NCBI RefSeq assembly: GCF_048569485.1
Contig: NW_027442046.1
Coordinates: 1-64,000 of the forward strand
From: Anomaloglossus baeobatrachus
Taxonomy: Eukaryota; Chordata; Amphibia; Anura; Aromobatidae
DNA: 64,000 bases
Direction: 5' to 3'
In this document: in pieces, positions 43,461-55,900 of the stretch
Numbering within the stretch: the stretch's first letter is position 1
How the letters are laid out: every line of letters begins with the position of its first letter
Position numbers and translations under genes: made by a program
The notes under the pieces: generated by a model
Told to the model about the DNA's origin: nothing
Seen by the model: only the letters and a program-made list of their open reading frames with translations
The model's database searches: none

Positions 43461-44851
43461 CTTCTTAACCCAGTTTCCAAAAGCAGAACTCAATTCACCT
43501 GATTCATATTAGCCCGATTTAATGAATTGGAAGAAAGCATACGTCTTCATATGCACCTCAATTTGGCCCATTCACTTTTCACACTTCCTCCTTTTGTTTT
43601 TTATCTTTCACACTTTTGACTTTCTTTATTCATCCAAATAGCAAACTCATCACCACTCAACCTGACCAACTCGGCTATGTCCCGTGCTGCAGTTCTCTGT
43701 CTTATCTAGATCATTTGCAATTGAATGGAATAGATCCCTTTTGGACAAAGTGGATTCACCTGCTGCTGCAGTGACCACAGGTGTGATAAGATCTAGAATT
43801 GGCATCTGGTGCGATCTCTCCGCTTCCACTCCAAAGAAAGTTACCTGTTTATTCCTATCATGCATTGGTTTTTGGGGTTTTCTTTGAGTAATGATGATCT
43901 CTTTAGTAGTCTGTTGGCGCCCTCTCCTGGAGGAATAGTTTGCTTGCTCTTGGACATTCTAAAAGAGAGGTCATGATAGACATTGAGCTTCTGAGCTCAA
44001 TTGGGGACAGTCATGGGTGATGAATGTTTGCAACCTGCTGCAAAGCCTCATACCGCAATATAAGGAACGTCAAATACTAAGAAAGGGCGGCCTATGAAAG
44101 AATTACTACTTTCAATAAGTACACTTAAACGGCTAATTGGGAATAGAAAAACTGTAAAAAGCCCTCTGAGAAAGCCCCCCTCTAACCTTTGATAGTAAGC
44201 TTTTCTGTAGTCTGCCTGTTGATGTATTTTCCGTTTGAACTGTGCACAACATGAAGAGACGGAACACTGGCGGCTTGTCACAATGCCCCCGCTGACATCA
44301 CAATAGCGCTGCTGCCTAGAAAACAAGCTGCGCAGCAGAAGTTGTTCTTTGGGTGGGAGGGTGGGCTAGTGTAAGGAGGGGGCAAGCTCTTTTTTTCCCG
44401 GGTGGTAGGGGGATGACAGGAGAAGGGATGCGGGTGGTGAGAAGGGTACAGAGGGCAGGGTTTGGGGGCTGGGAAGGAAAGGGAAAAGATTAGGGTTTGG
44501 GGATGATGAAAGGGCTTTCTACGGGTAAGGATGGCAAAGGGTGGCAGTGACGGAAAGTCAGGCAACCTGTCCTGTCCGTCTTTTTGTATCGTGAATTGGA
44601 AAGACTGCAAGGGGGAGGGGAGTTGCTTGCGCCCTAAAGGAGGAGTTATTCAGATTCATTGCAGTGGGGGGCGGCGGCTGCAAAACGCACCATTCTTCTT
44701 GTTTTTGCTCTGCAAAGCAGCCTTTTCAAGGGTTGGCTTGGGTGACAAAATGTCTTCTGTAGGCGTGGGTTTGTCTCCCTCTCGCTCTCTCTCCCTAAGA
44801 TGTGTCCGGCATAGGCCAGGGTGCCACTCGAGGCCCAAACCAATTCTGGTT

Positions 44852-45218
44852 ATCGCTTCTCGGCCTTTTGGCTAAGATCAAGTGTAGTTTGGGAGGGTAC
44901 TACCTTGGTTGGTGCTGTAAGGTGCCAGGGTATTGCACAACTGCTGGCCTTGGGGGAGTGTGCATCGTAGGATGTCATAGCCCTCTTGTGACGGACGGTT
45001 ACCTGGGCAACGAGAGGCGGTCACTTTATTATTTTCAAACTCATCCTTCAAAAAAAAAAAAAAAAAAATCTGTTCTTATCAGTTTAATATCTGATACGTC
45101 CCCTATCTGGGGACCATATATTAAATGGATTTTTAGAACAGGGAGATGGAAAAAGAGCTTGCTCTGTCCACTCCACGCATTGACCTGGTATTGCAGTACC
45201 TCCAGGACCGGTGCACCC
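44852..45218 (+). pseudogene. U2 gene interrupted by short F element
   Basis: U2 nt 1-37 lie at 44852-44888 and nt 38-188 at 45068-45218; no target duplication apart from the ambiguous A at the junction. Confidence 0.94.
44889..45067 (+). mobile_element. F element, 179 bp, with an 18-base A tail
   Basis: It starts TTGGGAGGGTACTACC. Its head is a diverged relative of D and G (TTGCACAAC, GGCCTTGGGG, then CCTGGGC and GCGGTCACT in the same order). The tail ends TCATCCTTC followed by 18 A (45050-45067). The long A run marks a reverse-transcribed, polyadenylated RNA and differs from S and D. Confidence 0.75.
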
Positions 45219-46609
45219 CTTCTTAACCCAGTTTCCAAAAGCAGAACTCAATTCACCTGATTCATATTAGCCCGATTTAATGAATTGGAAGAAAGCATAC
45301 GTCTTCATATGCACCTCAATTTGGCCCATTCACTTTTCACACTTCCTCCTTTTGTTTTTTATCTTTCACACTTTTGACTTTCTTTATTCATCCAAATAGC
45401 AAACTCATCACCACTCAACCTGACCAACTCGGCTATGTCCCATGCTGCAGTTCTCTGTCTTATCTAGATCATTTGCAATTGAATGGAATAGATCCCTTTT
45501 GGACAAAGTGGATTCACCTGCTGCTGCAGTGACCACAGGTGTGATAAGATCTAGAATTGGCATCTGGTGCGATCTCTCCGCTTCCACTCCAAAGAAAGTT
45601 ACCTGTTTATTCCTATCATGCATTGGTTTTTGGGGTTTTCTTTGAGTAATGATGATCTCTTTAGTAGTCTGTTGGCGCCCTCTCCTGGAGGAATAGTTTG
45701 CTTGCTCTTGGACATTCTAAAAGAGAGGTCATGATAGACATTGAGCTTCTGAGCTCAATTGGGGACAGTCATGGGTGATGAATGTTTGCAACCTGCTGCA
45801 AAGCCTCATACCGCAATATAAGGAACGTCAAATACTAAGAAAGGGCGGCCTATGAAAGAATTACTACTTTCAATAAGTACACTTAAACGGCTAATTGGGA
45901 ATAGAAAAACTGTAAAAAGCCCTCTGAGAAAGCCCCCCTCTAACCTTTGATAGTAAGCTTTTCTGTAGTCTGCCTGTTGATGTATTTTCCGTTTGAACTG
46001 TGCACAACATGAAGAGACGGAACACTGGCGGCTTGTCACAATGCCCCCGCTGACATCACAATAGCGCTGCTGCCTAGAAAACAAGCTGCGCAGCAGAAGT
46101 TGTTCTTTGGGTGGGAGGGTGGGCTAGTGTAAGGAGGGGGCAAGCTCTTTTTTTCCCGGGTGGTAGGGGGATGACAGGAGAAGGGATGCGGGTGGTGAGA
46201 AGGGTACAGAGGGCAGGGTTTGGGGGCTGGGAAGGAAAGGGAAAAGATTAGGGTTTGGGGATGATGAAAGGGCTTTCTACGGGTAAGGATGGCAAAGGGT
46301 GGCAGTGACGGAAAGTCAGGCAACCTGTCCTGTCCGTCTTTTTGTATCGTGAATTGGAAAGACTGCAAGGGGGAGGGGAGTTGCTTGCGCCCTAAAGTAG
46401 GAGTTATTCAGATTCATTGCAGTGGGGGGCGGCGGCTGCAAAACGCACCATTCTTCTTGTTTTTGCTCTGCAAAGCAGCCTTTTCAAGGGTTGGCTTGGG
46501 TGACAAAATGTCTTCTGTAGGCGTGGGTTTGTCTCCCTCTCGCTCTCTCTCCCTAAGATGTGTCCGGCATAGGCCAGGGTGCCACTCGAGGCCCAAACCA
46601 ATTCTGGTT

Positions 46610-47073
46610 ATCGCTTCTCGGCCTTTTGGCTAAGATCAAGTGTAGTCCCTTCATTGGGTTTTCCTTGGTCTTGGCTGGGAGGGGCCCAGGCTTGCACAAC
46701 CGCCGGCCTCGGGGATTGTTGCGCCTTCTGGTGCTTACGTCCCCTTGTGCTGGTTGGTTCCTGGGCTCGGGAGGCGATCACTCGCGGCACTGTCGCTTTT
46801 GTGCGGTGACCGGCGTGCCTTCGGGCAATTATGTAAATATTGGGTGACTTGTCATCCAAACTCGATGGACCGATTTTGGTATGATCGGATTGTCCCTGTC
46901 GGGGTAGCCAACTTAAAAAAAAATCTGTTCTTATCAGTTTAATATCTGATACGTCCCCTATCTGGGGACCATATATTAAATGGATTTTTAGAACAGGGAG
47001 ATGGAAAAAGAGCTTGCTCTGTCCACTCCACGCATTGACCTGGTATTGCAGTACCTCCAGGACCGGTGCACCC
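46610..47073 (+). pseudogene. U2 gene interrupted by short G element
   Basis: U2 nt 1-37 lie at 46610-46646 and nt 38-188 at 46923-47073; no target duplication. Confidence 0.94.
46647..46922 (+). mobile_element. G element copy 1, 276 bp, short U2-targeted retroelement
   Basis: It has the same start and head as D, then an extra 100 bp or so containing CCGATTTTGGTATGATCGG, a hairpin with an Sm-like ATTTTGG in its loop. It ends CAACTT plus a run of A. It shows no coding capacity. Confidence 0.75.
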
Positions 47074-48464
47074 CTTCTTAACCCAGTTTCCAAAAGCAGA
47101 ACTCAATTCACCTGATTCATATTAGCCCGATTTAATGAATTGGAAGAAAGCATACGTCTTCATATGCACCTCAATTTGGCCCATTCACTTTTCACACTTC
47201 CTCCTTTTGTTTTTTATCTTTCACACTTTTGACTTTCTTTATTCATCCAAATAGCAAACTCATCACCACTCAACCTGACCAACTCGGCTATGTCCCGTGC
47301 TGCAGTTCTCTGTCTTATCTAGATCATTTGCAATTGAATGGAATAGATCCCTTTTGGACAAAGTGGATTCACCTGCTGCTGCAGTGACCACAGGTGTGAT
47401 AAGATCTAGAATTGGCATCTGGTGCGATCTCTCCGCTTCCACTCCAAAGAAAGTTACCTGTTTATTCCTATCATGCATTGGTTTTTGGGGTTTTCTTTGA
47501 GTAATGATGATCTCTTTAGTAGTCTGTTGGCGCCCTCTCCTGGAGGAATAGTTTGCTTGCTCTTGGACATTCTAAAAGAGAGGTCATGATAGACATTGAG
47601 CTTCTGAGCTCAATTGGGGACAGTCATGGGTGATGAATGTTTGCAACCTGCTGCAAAGCCTCATACCGCAATATAAGGAACGTCAAATACTAAGAAAGGG
47701 CGGCCTATGAAAGAATTACTACTTTCAATAAGTACACTTAAACGGCTAATTGGGAATAGAAAAACTGTAAAAAGCCCTCTGAGAAAGCCCCCCTCTAACC
47801 TTTGATAGTAAGCTTTTCTGTAGTCTGCCTGTTGATGTATTTTCCGTTTGAACTGTGCACAACATGAAGAGACGGAACACTGGCGGCTTGTCACAATGCC
47901 CCCGCTGACATCACAATAGCGCTGCTGCCTAGAAAACAAGCTGCGCAGCAGAAGTTGTTCTTTGGGTGGGAGGGTGGGCTAGTGTAAGGAGGGGGCAAGC
48001 TCTTTTTTTCCCGGGTGGTAGGGGGATGACAGGAGAAGGGATGCGGGTGGTGAGAAGGGTACAGAGGGCAGGGTTTGGGGGCTGGGAAGGAAAGGGAAAA
48101 GATTAGGGTTTGGGGATGATGAAAGGGCTTTCTACGGGTAAGGATGGCAAAGGGTGGCAGTGACGGAAAGTCAGGCAACCTGTCCTGTCCGTCTTTTTGT
48201 ATCGTGAATTGGAAAGACTGCAAGGGGGAGGGGAGTTGCTTGCGCCCTAAAGGAGGAGTTATTCAGATTCATTGCAGTGGGGGGCGGCGGCTGCAAAACG
48301 CACCATTCTTCTTGTTTTTGCTCTGCAAAGCAGCCTTTTCAAGGGTTGGCTTGGGTGACAAAATGTCTTCTGTAGGCGTGGGTTTGTCTCCCTCTCGCTC
48401 TCTCTCCCTAAGATGTGTCCGGCATAGGCCAGGGTGCCACTCGAGGCCCAAACCAATTCTGGTT

Positions 48465-48928
48465 ATCGCTTCTCGGCCTTTTGGCTAAGATCAAGTGTAG
48501 TCCCTTCATTGGGTTTTCCTTGGTCTTGGCTGGGAGGGGCCCAGGCTTGCACAACCGCCGGCCTCGGGGATTGTTGCGCCTTCTGGTGCTTACGTCCCCT
48601 TGTGCTGGTTGGTTCCCGGGCTCGGGAGGCGATCACTCGCGGCACTGTCGCTTTTGTGCGGTGACCGGCGTGCCTTCGGGCAATTATGTAAATATTGGGT
48701 GACTTGTCATCCAAACTCGATGGACCGATTTTGGTATGATCGGATTGTCCCTGTCGGGGTAGCCAACTTAAAAAAAAATCTGTTCTTATCAGTTTAATAT
48801 CTGATACGTCCCCTATCTGGGGACCATATATTAAATGGATTTTTAGAACAGGGAGATGGAAAAAGAGCTTGCTCTGTCCACTCCACGCATTGACCTGGTA
48901 TTGCAGTACCTCCAGGACCGGTGCACCC
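48465..48928 (+). pseudogene. U2 gene interrupted by short G element (duplicate unit)
   Basis: U2 nt 1-37 lie at 48465-48501 and nt 38-188 at 48778-48928. Adjacent duplicate of the unit at 46610, same length of 1,855 bp. Confidence 0.94.
48502..48777 (+). mobile_element. G element copy 2, 276 bp
   Basis: It differs from copy 1 by one base that I can see (TTCCCGGG for TTCCTGGG near 48618). Identical junctions show it came from unit duplication, not a new insertion. Confidence 0.78.
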
Positions 48929-50356
48929 CTTCTTAACCCAGTTTCCAAAAGCAGAACTCAATTCACCTGATTCATATTAGCCCGATTTAATGAATTGGAA
49001 GAAAGCATACGTCTTCATATGCACCTCAATTTGGCCCATTCACTTTTCACACTTCCTCCTTTTGTTTTTTATCTTTCACACTTTTGACTTTCTTTATTCA
49101 TCCAAATAGCAAACTCATCACCACTCAACCTGACCAACTCGGCTATGTCCCGTGCTGCAGTTCTCTGTCTTATCTAGATCATTTGCAATTGAATGGAATA
49201 GATCCCTTTTGGACAAAGTGGATTCACCTGCTGCTGCAGTGACCACAGGTGTGATAAGATCTAGAATTGGCATCTGGTGCGATCTCTCCGCTTCCACTCC
49301 AAAGAAAGTTACCTGTTTATTCCTATCATGCATTGGTTTTTGGGGTTTTCTTTGAGTAATGATGATCTCTTTAGTAGTCTGTTGGCGCCCTCTCCTGGAG
49401 GAATAGTTTGCTTGCTCTTGGACATTCTAAAAGAGAGGTCATGATAGACATTGAGCTTCTGAGCTCAATTGGGGACAGTCATGGGTGATGAATGTTTGCA
49501 ACCTGCTGCAAAGCCTCATACCGCAATATAAGGAACGTCAAATACTAAGAAAGGGCGGCCTATGAAAGAATTACTACTTTCAATAAGTACACTTAAACGG
49601 CTAATTGGGAATAGAAAAACTGTAAAAAGCCCTCTGAGAAAGCCCCCCTCTAACCTTTGATAGTAAGCTTTTCTGTAGTCTGCCTGTTGATGTATTTTCC
49701 GTTTGAACTGTGCACAACATGAAGAGACGGAACACTGGCGGCTTGTCACAATGCCCCCGCTGACATCACAATAGCGCTGCTGCCTAGAAAACAAGCTGCG
49801 CAGCAGAAGTTGTTCTTTGGGTGGGAGGGTGGGCTAGTGTAAGGAGGGGGCAAGCTCTTTTTTTCCCGGGTGGTAGGGGGATGACAGGAGAAGGGATGCG
49901 GGTGGTGAGAAGGGTACAGAGGGCAGGGTTTGGGGGCTGGGAAGGAAAGGGAAAAGATTAGGGTTTGGGGATGATGAAAGGGCTTTCTACGGGTAAGGAT
50001 GGCAAAGGGTGGCAGTGACGGAAAGTCAGGCAACCTGTCCTGTCCGTCTTTTTGTATCGTGAATTGGAAAGACTGCAAGGGGGAGGGGAGTTGCTTGCGC
50101 CCTAAAGGAGGAGTTATTCAGATTCATTGCAGTGGGGGGCGGCGGCTGCAAAACGCACCATTCTTCTTGTTTTTGCTCTGCAAAGCAGCCTTTTCAAGGG
50201 TTGGCTTGGGTGACAAAATGTCTTCTGTAGGCGTGGGTTTGTCTCCCTCTCGCTCTCTCTCCCTAAGATGTGTCCGGCATAGGCCAGGGTGCCACTCGAG
50301 GCCCAAACCAATTCTGGTTATCGCTTCTCGGCCTTTTGGCTAAGATCAAGTGTAGT

Positions 50357-51160
50357 GTTGTTCGAAGAGGTGGTTTAAGCTCCAGGCCACCTTAGTACAA
50401 TGATACAATGCACACTGGAAGGTTGCGCTTGCTAGTACTCTGGGTGGATAGTATATTCATCTAGAGGAAAACATGGCCCTACCAGGATCGAGGCTATTAG
50501 ACTGAGTAAGGGTGGGGGGCTATGGTACAACGTGCCCCAGGACTGACGACCCTGGAGTGAGTCTGAGCTTGCTGGCTTGGGACCCCGGCAAGCCTTGGGC
50601 TCTGTAGCACACCGTACCTTGCCTTTTCATACTTTTTGAGCATATTACCCTATCCCGGCCTTCTGGCTAGGAAGGGAAATTTTTACAATCCCGGTCGGAG
50701 GTCTGGTCAGCTTTGGGCTGAGAAACTAACACCCGGTTGGAGGTCTGGGTCAGCTTCGGCTGAGAAACCAACACCCGGTTGGAGGTCTGGGTCAGCTTCG
50801 GCTGAGAAACCAACACCCGGTTGGAGGTCCGGTTAGCCTTGGGCTGAGAAACCAACACCGGTTGACAGTCCGGGCAGTTTCGGCTGCGAAACCAACAACT
50901 AGTAGCTCTCTACTCCACTTGGGTAAGATGCCTGGGTGGACGCTGGGAGCAACGACAAGGCTCAACCAGGCTTTGGCTTGGGGGAGCACCGAAGATCCCT
51001 GACCCTTGCTGTGGCCTTCTGGCTCGGAGGGACGGGGTTGATTTTTGGGGACCCTCTCCTCACGGTGGGGTCCACACGAATCCTAGCCTTTGCACTGTTT
51101 TTGGTGTGACTTCGGTCATGCATTTTTTGTGGTGCTTTGGAAAGCTTCATTAAATCAAAA
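50357..51160 (+). mobile_element. S element copy 10, 804 bp, directly upstream of LINE copy 3
   Basis: It has the full GTTGTTCGAAGAGG head, five repeats and a complete tail. Its downstream target is only the 15-bp U2 segment left upstream of the LINE. Confidence 0.88.
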
Positions 51161-51412
51161 ATCTGTTCTTATCAGAACAAACTGAGCTAGCTACACTTGA
51201 CGAGATACGATCAGGGAGACGAGCTCCAAAGCCCAGCCGAGACCGGAAGAGGGAGATCGGACGGAAGAAGAGCTTGGCAGAAAGAAGCAAGAAGACGAAG
51301 GCTCGGAGAAGACTTGGGGAGACCAGAGGAACTTCGAGGAGGAACACAGCGGGAGAAGACACCCGGAGAAGAATCCAAGATCCAGCTCCGGGAACTCAAG
51401 CAGGAACCAGCC

Positions 51413-52705
51413 ATGGCAAGCAAGCCAGAGAAGGCAGCCAAGAAGGCTCAGGACCCAGGGACCTCCAGGAAGGCTCATCCAGAGGCTTCTTCGGCCCAAG
51501 AGGCCCCTACCTCCGACGCCAGCCAGCCGGAGGGAGCCCGGACGCCGCCTGAAAAGGCTCCAACCCTGGAGCCTTGGATGCGGCAGACGGTTGCCCTGAA
51601 GCTAAAGGCGGTGGATGGTAGGTTGCCGGACATGTCCACCGACGTGTTCTGCAAGAAGATGATTCTGGATCAGGGCTTCTCCAGGGCGGAAACCCTGAGT
51701 GTCCAGACCTTCATGACTGGCATTTTTCTGGTAACCTTTGCCACGGTGAATGCCTGCAGGAGATACTGGGAGGCGATGAACGCAGCGATGCCGGACTCCC
51801 CTTTTCATTCTTTTTTAGGATCCTGTCCTATACAGAGGGATGAGAAGAGGATCACGGTCTCCATGCGAAACCCGCACACCCCAGGAAGAGACATCTCCAC
51901 GTTCCTGGGACGTCTCTGCACAGTGGTGAGGGAGCCATCCCACATCCTTAACGGCAACGGATTCTGGACGGGTAAGTGGTCAGTAACCGTTCGACTCTAC
52001 AGGGAACCAGCATCCGAGGATGGTCTCCAGCACCTGCCCCCGACATTCTCTCTGGGAAACTCCTTTGGTCTCATCTACTACCCGGACATGCCACACAACT
52101 GCAGGAAATGTGGCGGGAAAGGGCATTCGATGAAGACCTGCAAGGAGGACGCCTGCAGGGTTTGCCGGGTGACAGGACACAGCTCCAAGGACTGCCCAAA
52201 GAAGAAGACTTGCAACCTATGTGGACAGGCGGACCACCTTTACAAGGACTGCCCACAGCGGGAGAAATCCTGGGCAAGGGTTGCCGCGGCGACCCAGTAT
52301 CGGGTAGTCACAGCTTCGTCGACCAAGGCAGCTACGACCAAGGCCACAGAGGCCAAGGACAAGGCGGCCAAGAACCCGGCGACCGTGGCTCCAGCCGATG
52401 CCCCAGCAGCCACGGAGTCCAGGGAAAAGAAGGGTAAGAAAACTGTGGCCCCCTCCCTGGTCCCCCCCCCTGTCACCCCTGTCCAAACCCCTCCCCCCCC
52501 GGCCAACCCTACTGAGGATTCCACTACCTCCACCTCATTTCCCTACTCCTCAGTTGGTCTCCTCACCCCCCCCCCCAAAGCCCACTCTCCCTCCCCAGAC
52601 CATGAGAGCAGAGGGCCTCAGCACTCTTGCACTTTTCACCGAGGAGGATTTTCCAGCTCTTGTCTCCTCAGGTACAGGCCAAAGGAAAAGGAAGGTGGAA
52701 GATAG
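51413..52705 (+). CDS. LINE ORF1, C-terminally altered by a frameshift (copy 3)
   Basis: This frame gives 430 residues. The N-terminal disordered part, the RRM-like region and the three CCHC knuckles match the other copies. After a run of 11 C (near 52566-52576) the frame shifts by one base, and the last 45 or so residues are replaced by an unrelated Ser/His-rich end. The missing acidic C-terminal region is still present in another frame up to 52958. One extra base in a C run is a common sequencing or assembly error, and slippage on such a run is also possible, so loss of function is not certain. Confidence 0.75.
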   Translation: MASKPEKAAKKAQDPGTSRKAHPEASSAQEAPTSDASQPEGARTPPEKAPTLEPWMRQTVALKLKAVDGRLPDMSTDVFCKKMILDQGFSRAETLSVQTFMTGIFLVTFATVNACRRYWEAMNAAMPDSPFHSFLGSCPIQRDEKRITVSMRNPHTPGRDISTFLGRLCTVVREPSHILNGNGFWTGKWSVTVRLYREPASEDGLQHLPPTFSLGNSFGLIYYPDMPHNCRKCGGKGHSMKTCKEDACRVCRVTGHSSKDCPKKKTCNLCGQADHLYKDCPQREKSWARVAAATQYRVVTASSTKAATTKATEAKDKAAKNPATVAPADAPAATESREKKGKKTVAPSLVPPPVTPVQTPPPPANPTEDSTTSTSFPYSSVGLLTPPPKAHSPSPDHESRGPQHSCTFHRGGFSSSCLLRYRPKEKEGGR

Positions 52706-52993
52706 TCCTGTCGCAGAACCTTCCAAGCTGTTCATTGTGGACCCCAATCCACCCCAGGAAGAGGAGGATGGCCTCCTCCCAGAACCGGACGTGTTGGAGC
52801 AGATGGTGGAGTCCCTTGTGGCCGAAGAAGAAATGGAGGAGTCGGAAGCCACTGAGGCACCATCCCTGCTCGAGCAGCTAGAAGAAGAGGGTCTGCTGGA
52901 GATACCCTTACCAGCAGGTGCCAAAGAGGAAGAACCGCCCGACCGGAGTGGTAACTAAGGCACACCGCCTGCTCTAACTTTCTCTTTCCTCCA

Positions 52994-55900
52994 ATGACTG
53001 CTAACATTAACATCTTTTCCATTAATGTTAGGAGCATCAGAGACAAGTTCCGACGTCAGACAATTTTTGCGTTCCTTAACACTCAGTCTAGTGATGTATT
53101 TTTCCTGCAGGAATGCTCCCTTCCCTCCTCTAGGTCCTTCAACCATCTGGCCAGGGAGTGGACCCATGGCCCATCCTACTGGTCTGGCGGGGGCGACTGT
53201 AGGTCCGCGGGGGTCGCCGTGCTGATCAGGGGAAGCGCCTTCACATTGGACTCTGTTCAGGAAATCGTCTGCGGCAGGTTACTGCTCGTGGATGGCACCT
53301 GGGCGGGAGAACCTGTCAGGTTCATCAATGTGTATGCTTCTCCTGTGAAGAGCGATCGACTGGAGCTCCTCCAAGCCCTGCGCCCTCAGCTCGCTACCGC
53401 CAGGACGGTAGTGATGGCCGGGGATTTCAACTGCCCAATTGAGGAGGATGGACGCAGTTCTGGAACGGCTGCCAAGTTGGACGTCACATCCAAACTGCTC
53501 ATTGAGATGGTGACCGAAGCCTCTCTTGTGGACGTTGTTGGCTCCATCGGACACGGATCCGTGAACTATTCATGGTGCCGATCCGATGGCTCGCTGCGTT
53601 CCAGGATTGACTTTGTGTTTACCTCTCGGGCGGTTGGGCGGAGTGGGCACTCGATGGTCCCCTGCTTCTTCTCTGACCACAGAGCCATTCACTTTCAAGG
53701 TGTGCTGGGCCATGGCTTCCCCATTGGCCCGGGCTCCTGGAAGCTGAACTGCTCTCTGCTGGAAAAGGGTGAGATTCTGGAGGAGCTTAGAGCTGCCTAC
53801 TCCACGTGGCGGGCCTACAAGGCGGGCTTCCAGTCTGTTTCTGACTGGTGGGAATACGTTAAACTCGAGTTCCGTTTCTTCTTTCAGGCAAAGAGTCAAC
53901 AACAGGCGTGTCTGAAGAGGAGGGACTTCAGGAGACTCCAGCGTGAGCTGCGTTCCCTGCAGGACCTTCTTCGATGCGGCTGGGACGTGAGAGAGGAGCT
54001 GGAGGAGACTAAGAGGAGCCTGAAAAGGCACTTCGAGGAGGAGTCCGAGCGAATTGTCTTCCGTTCCAAAGTGGAGAACCTGGAGAAGGGTGAGAAATGT
54101 AACTCGTTCTTTTTCAGGAAACTCCACGCCGGTCACACGCCCATGAATGAACTACGAGACGAGAGTGGAAGCATACGACGCGGGAAAGAGAATGTGATGA
54201 AGGTCGTCAGCGACTTCTACAGCGAACTCTACGCCCGCAAGACTACTGACCCCGAGGCCGCCGATAAGTTCCTGTCAGGTATCACTAACCATCTTGACCC
54301 TGCAGACGCGGCGGCCATGGACGTTCCTCTGACGGTGGACGAGCTGCTCTCGGCCGCCAAATCCTTTAGTTCTGGCAGGACACCGGGCAGTGACGGCCTC
54401 CCAGCAGAGCTCTATGTAGCGCTGGGAGACCTAATCTGTCCGGACCTGTTAGGGCTGTATGAGGAGATGGTGGCGGAGGGCAGAATGCCTCCATCTCTGA
54501 GGGAAGGAATGGTCACGATCCTGTACAAGCGTAAAGGAGAGAGGTGCGACCTGAAGAATTGGCGTCCCATCACCCTTCTGAATGTCGACTACAAGATCCT
54601 GGCCAAGACGATGGCAACGAGACTGAAGACGGTTATCGGACGGATCATCCACCCGGATCAGACCTGCGGCATCCCCGGACGTCGCATCGCAGACAGCCTG
54701 GCTCTCATGCGGGACACGGTCGAGTACATCAAAGCCCGCCGGGTGCACGCAGCCCTGATCTCGTTGGATCAGGAAAAGGCCTTCGACCGTGTTTCCCATG
54801 AGTTCCTGGGCAAAGCTCTGCACAGGTTAGGTTTGGGTAACATGTTTTGTTTGTATGTCCAACTAATGTATTTTGATATTCACAGCTCGGTGTTGGTAAA
54901 CGGCTGGAAGACTGACCCCTTCCCGGTCCTCTCAGGGGTCAGACAAGGCTGTCCTCTGTCACCTCTTCTTTTTGTTTGTGTTATAGAACTCTTTGCAGAG
55001 GCTATCCGGCGGAATGGAGAGATCAGAGGGATCACCGCACCAGGACCAGAACGCTTCGAGGTCAAGTGCTCGCTCTACATGGACGACGTGACCGTCTTCT
55101 GCGCGGACCGGCGCTCAGTCGACACCCTCGTCCAGACCTGTGAGACCTTCGGACGGGCTTCGGGAGCCAAAGTCAACTGCGGGAAGTCGGAAGCCATGCT
55201 CTTCGGGGACTGGCAGCCGGCCTCTTCCGCCCCCTTCCCTTTCAGCATCCAGCCGGATTTCATCAAGGTTCTTGGAGTGTGGTTCGGGAAGGAAGGAGCA
55301 GCCCTCAAGTCCTGGGAGGAACGCTTGACCAAGATCACCCAACGGATCGGTCTGTGGAGCCTCAGACGCCTCACCTGTGAGGGCAAAGCACTGGTCCTGC
55401 GTAACGAGGTACTGCCCGTGCTGCAGTACACGGCCCAGGCCTGGCCCCCCCTTGCCACCGTGTGCAGGGCCATTACCAGGACGGTGTTTCGTTTTGTCTG
55501 GGGATCCAAGATGGACAGAGTAAAGCGGAGCATCATGTACAAGGATCCTCGCAAGGGTGGGAAGGGCGTACCCGATATCCCCACCCTCCTGCGATCCTCC
55601 TTCGTATGTGACTGCGTTCGCCGAACTCTGCGAGTCAAGAGAGGTTCCGCGGGTGGGTCCATGTCTCGCTTCTTCCTGCTCCCCCTTTGGAGACGGTTAG
55701 GCTGGGACAAGTGGGACAGCTCCTTCCCCTACAACTGGACGGCGCCATGGTTCTACGGAGACGTGGTTCGGTTTGTGAGGGAACACCAACTGGAGGGACT
55801 CAAGCCTGATTTGTGGAAGCCAAAGACTATCCACAAACTCATCAGAGCCAAGGACGAAATGGAGAACATTCCAGGACTTCATCACGACACACTGGAGACT

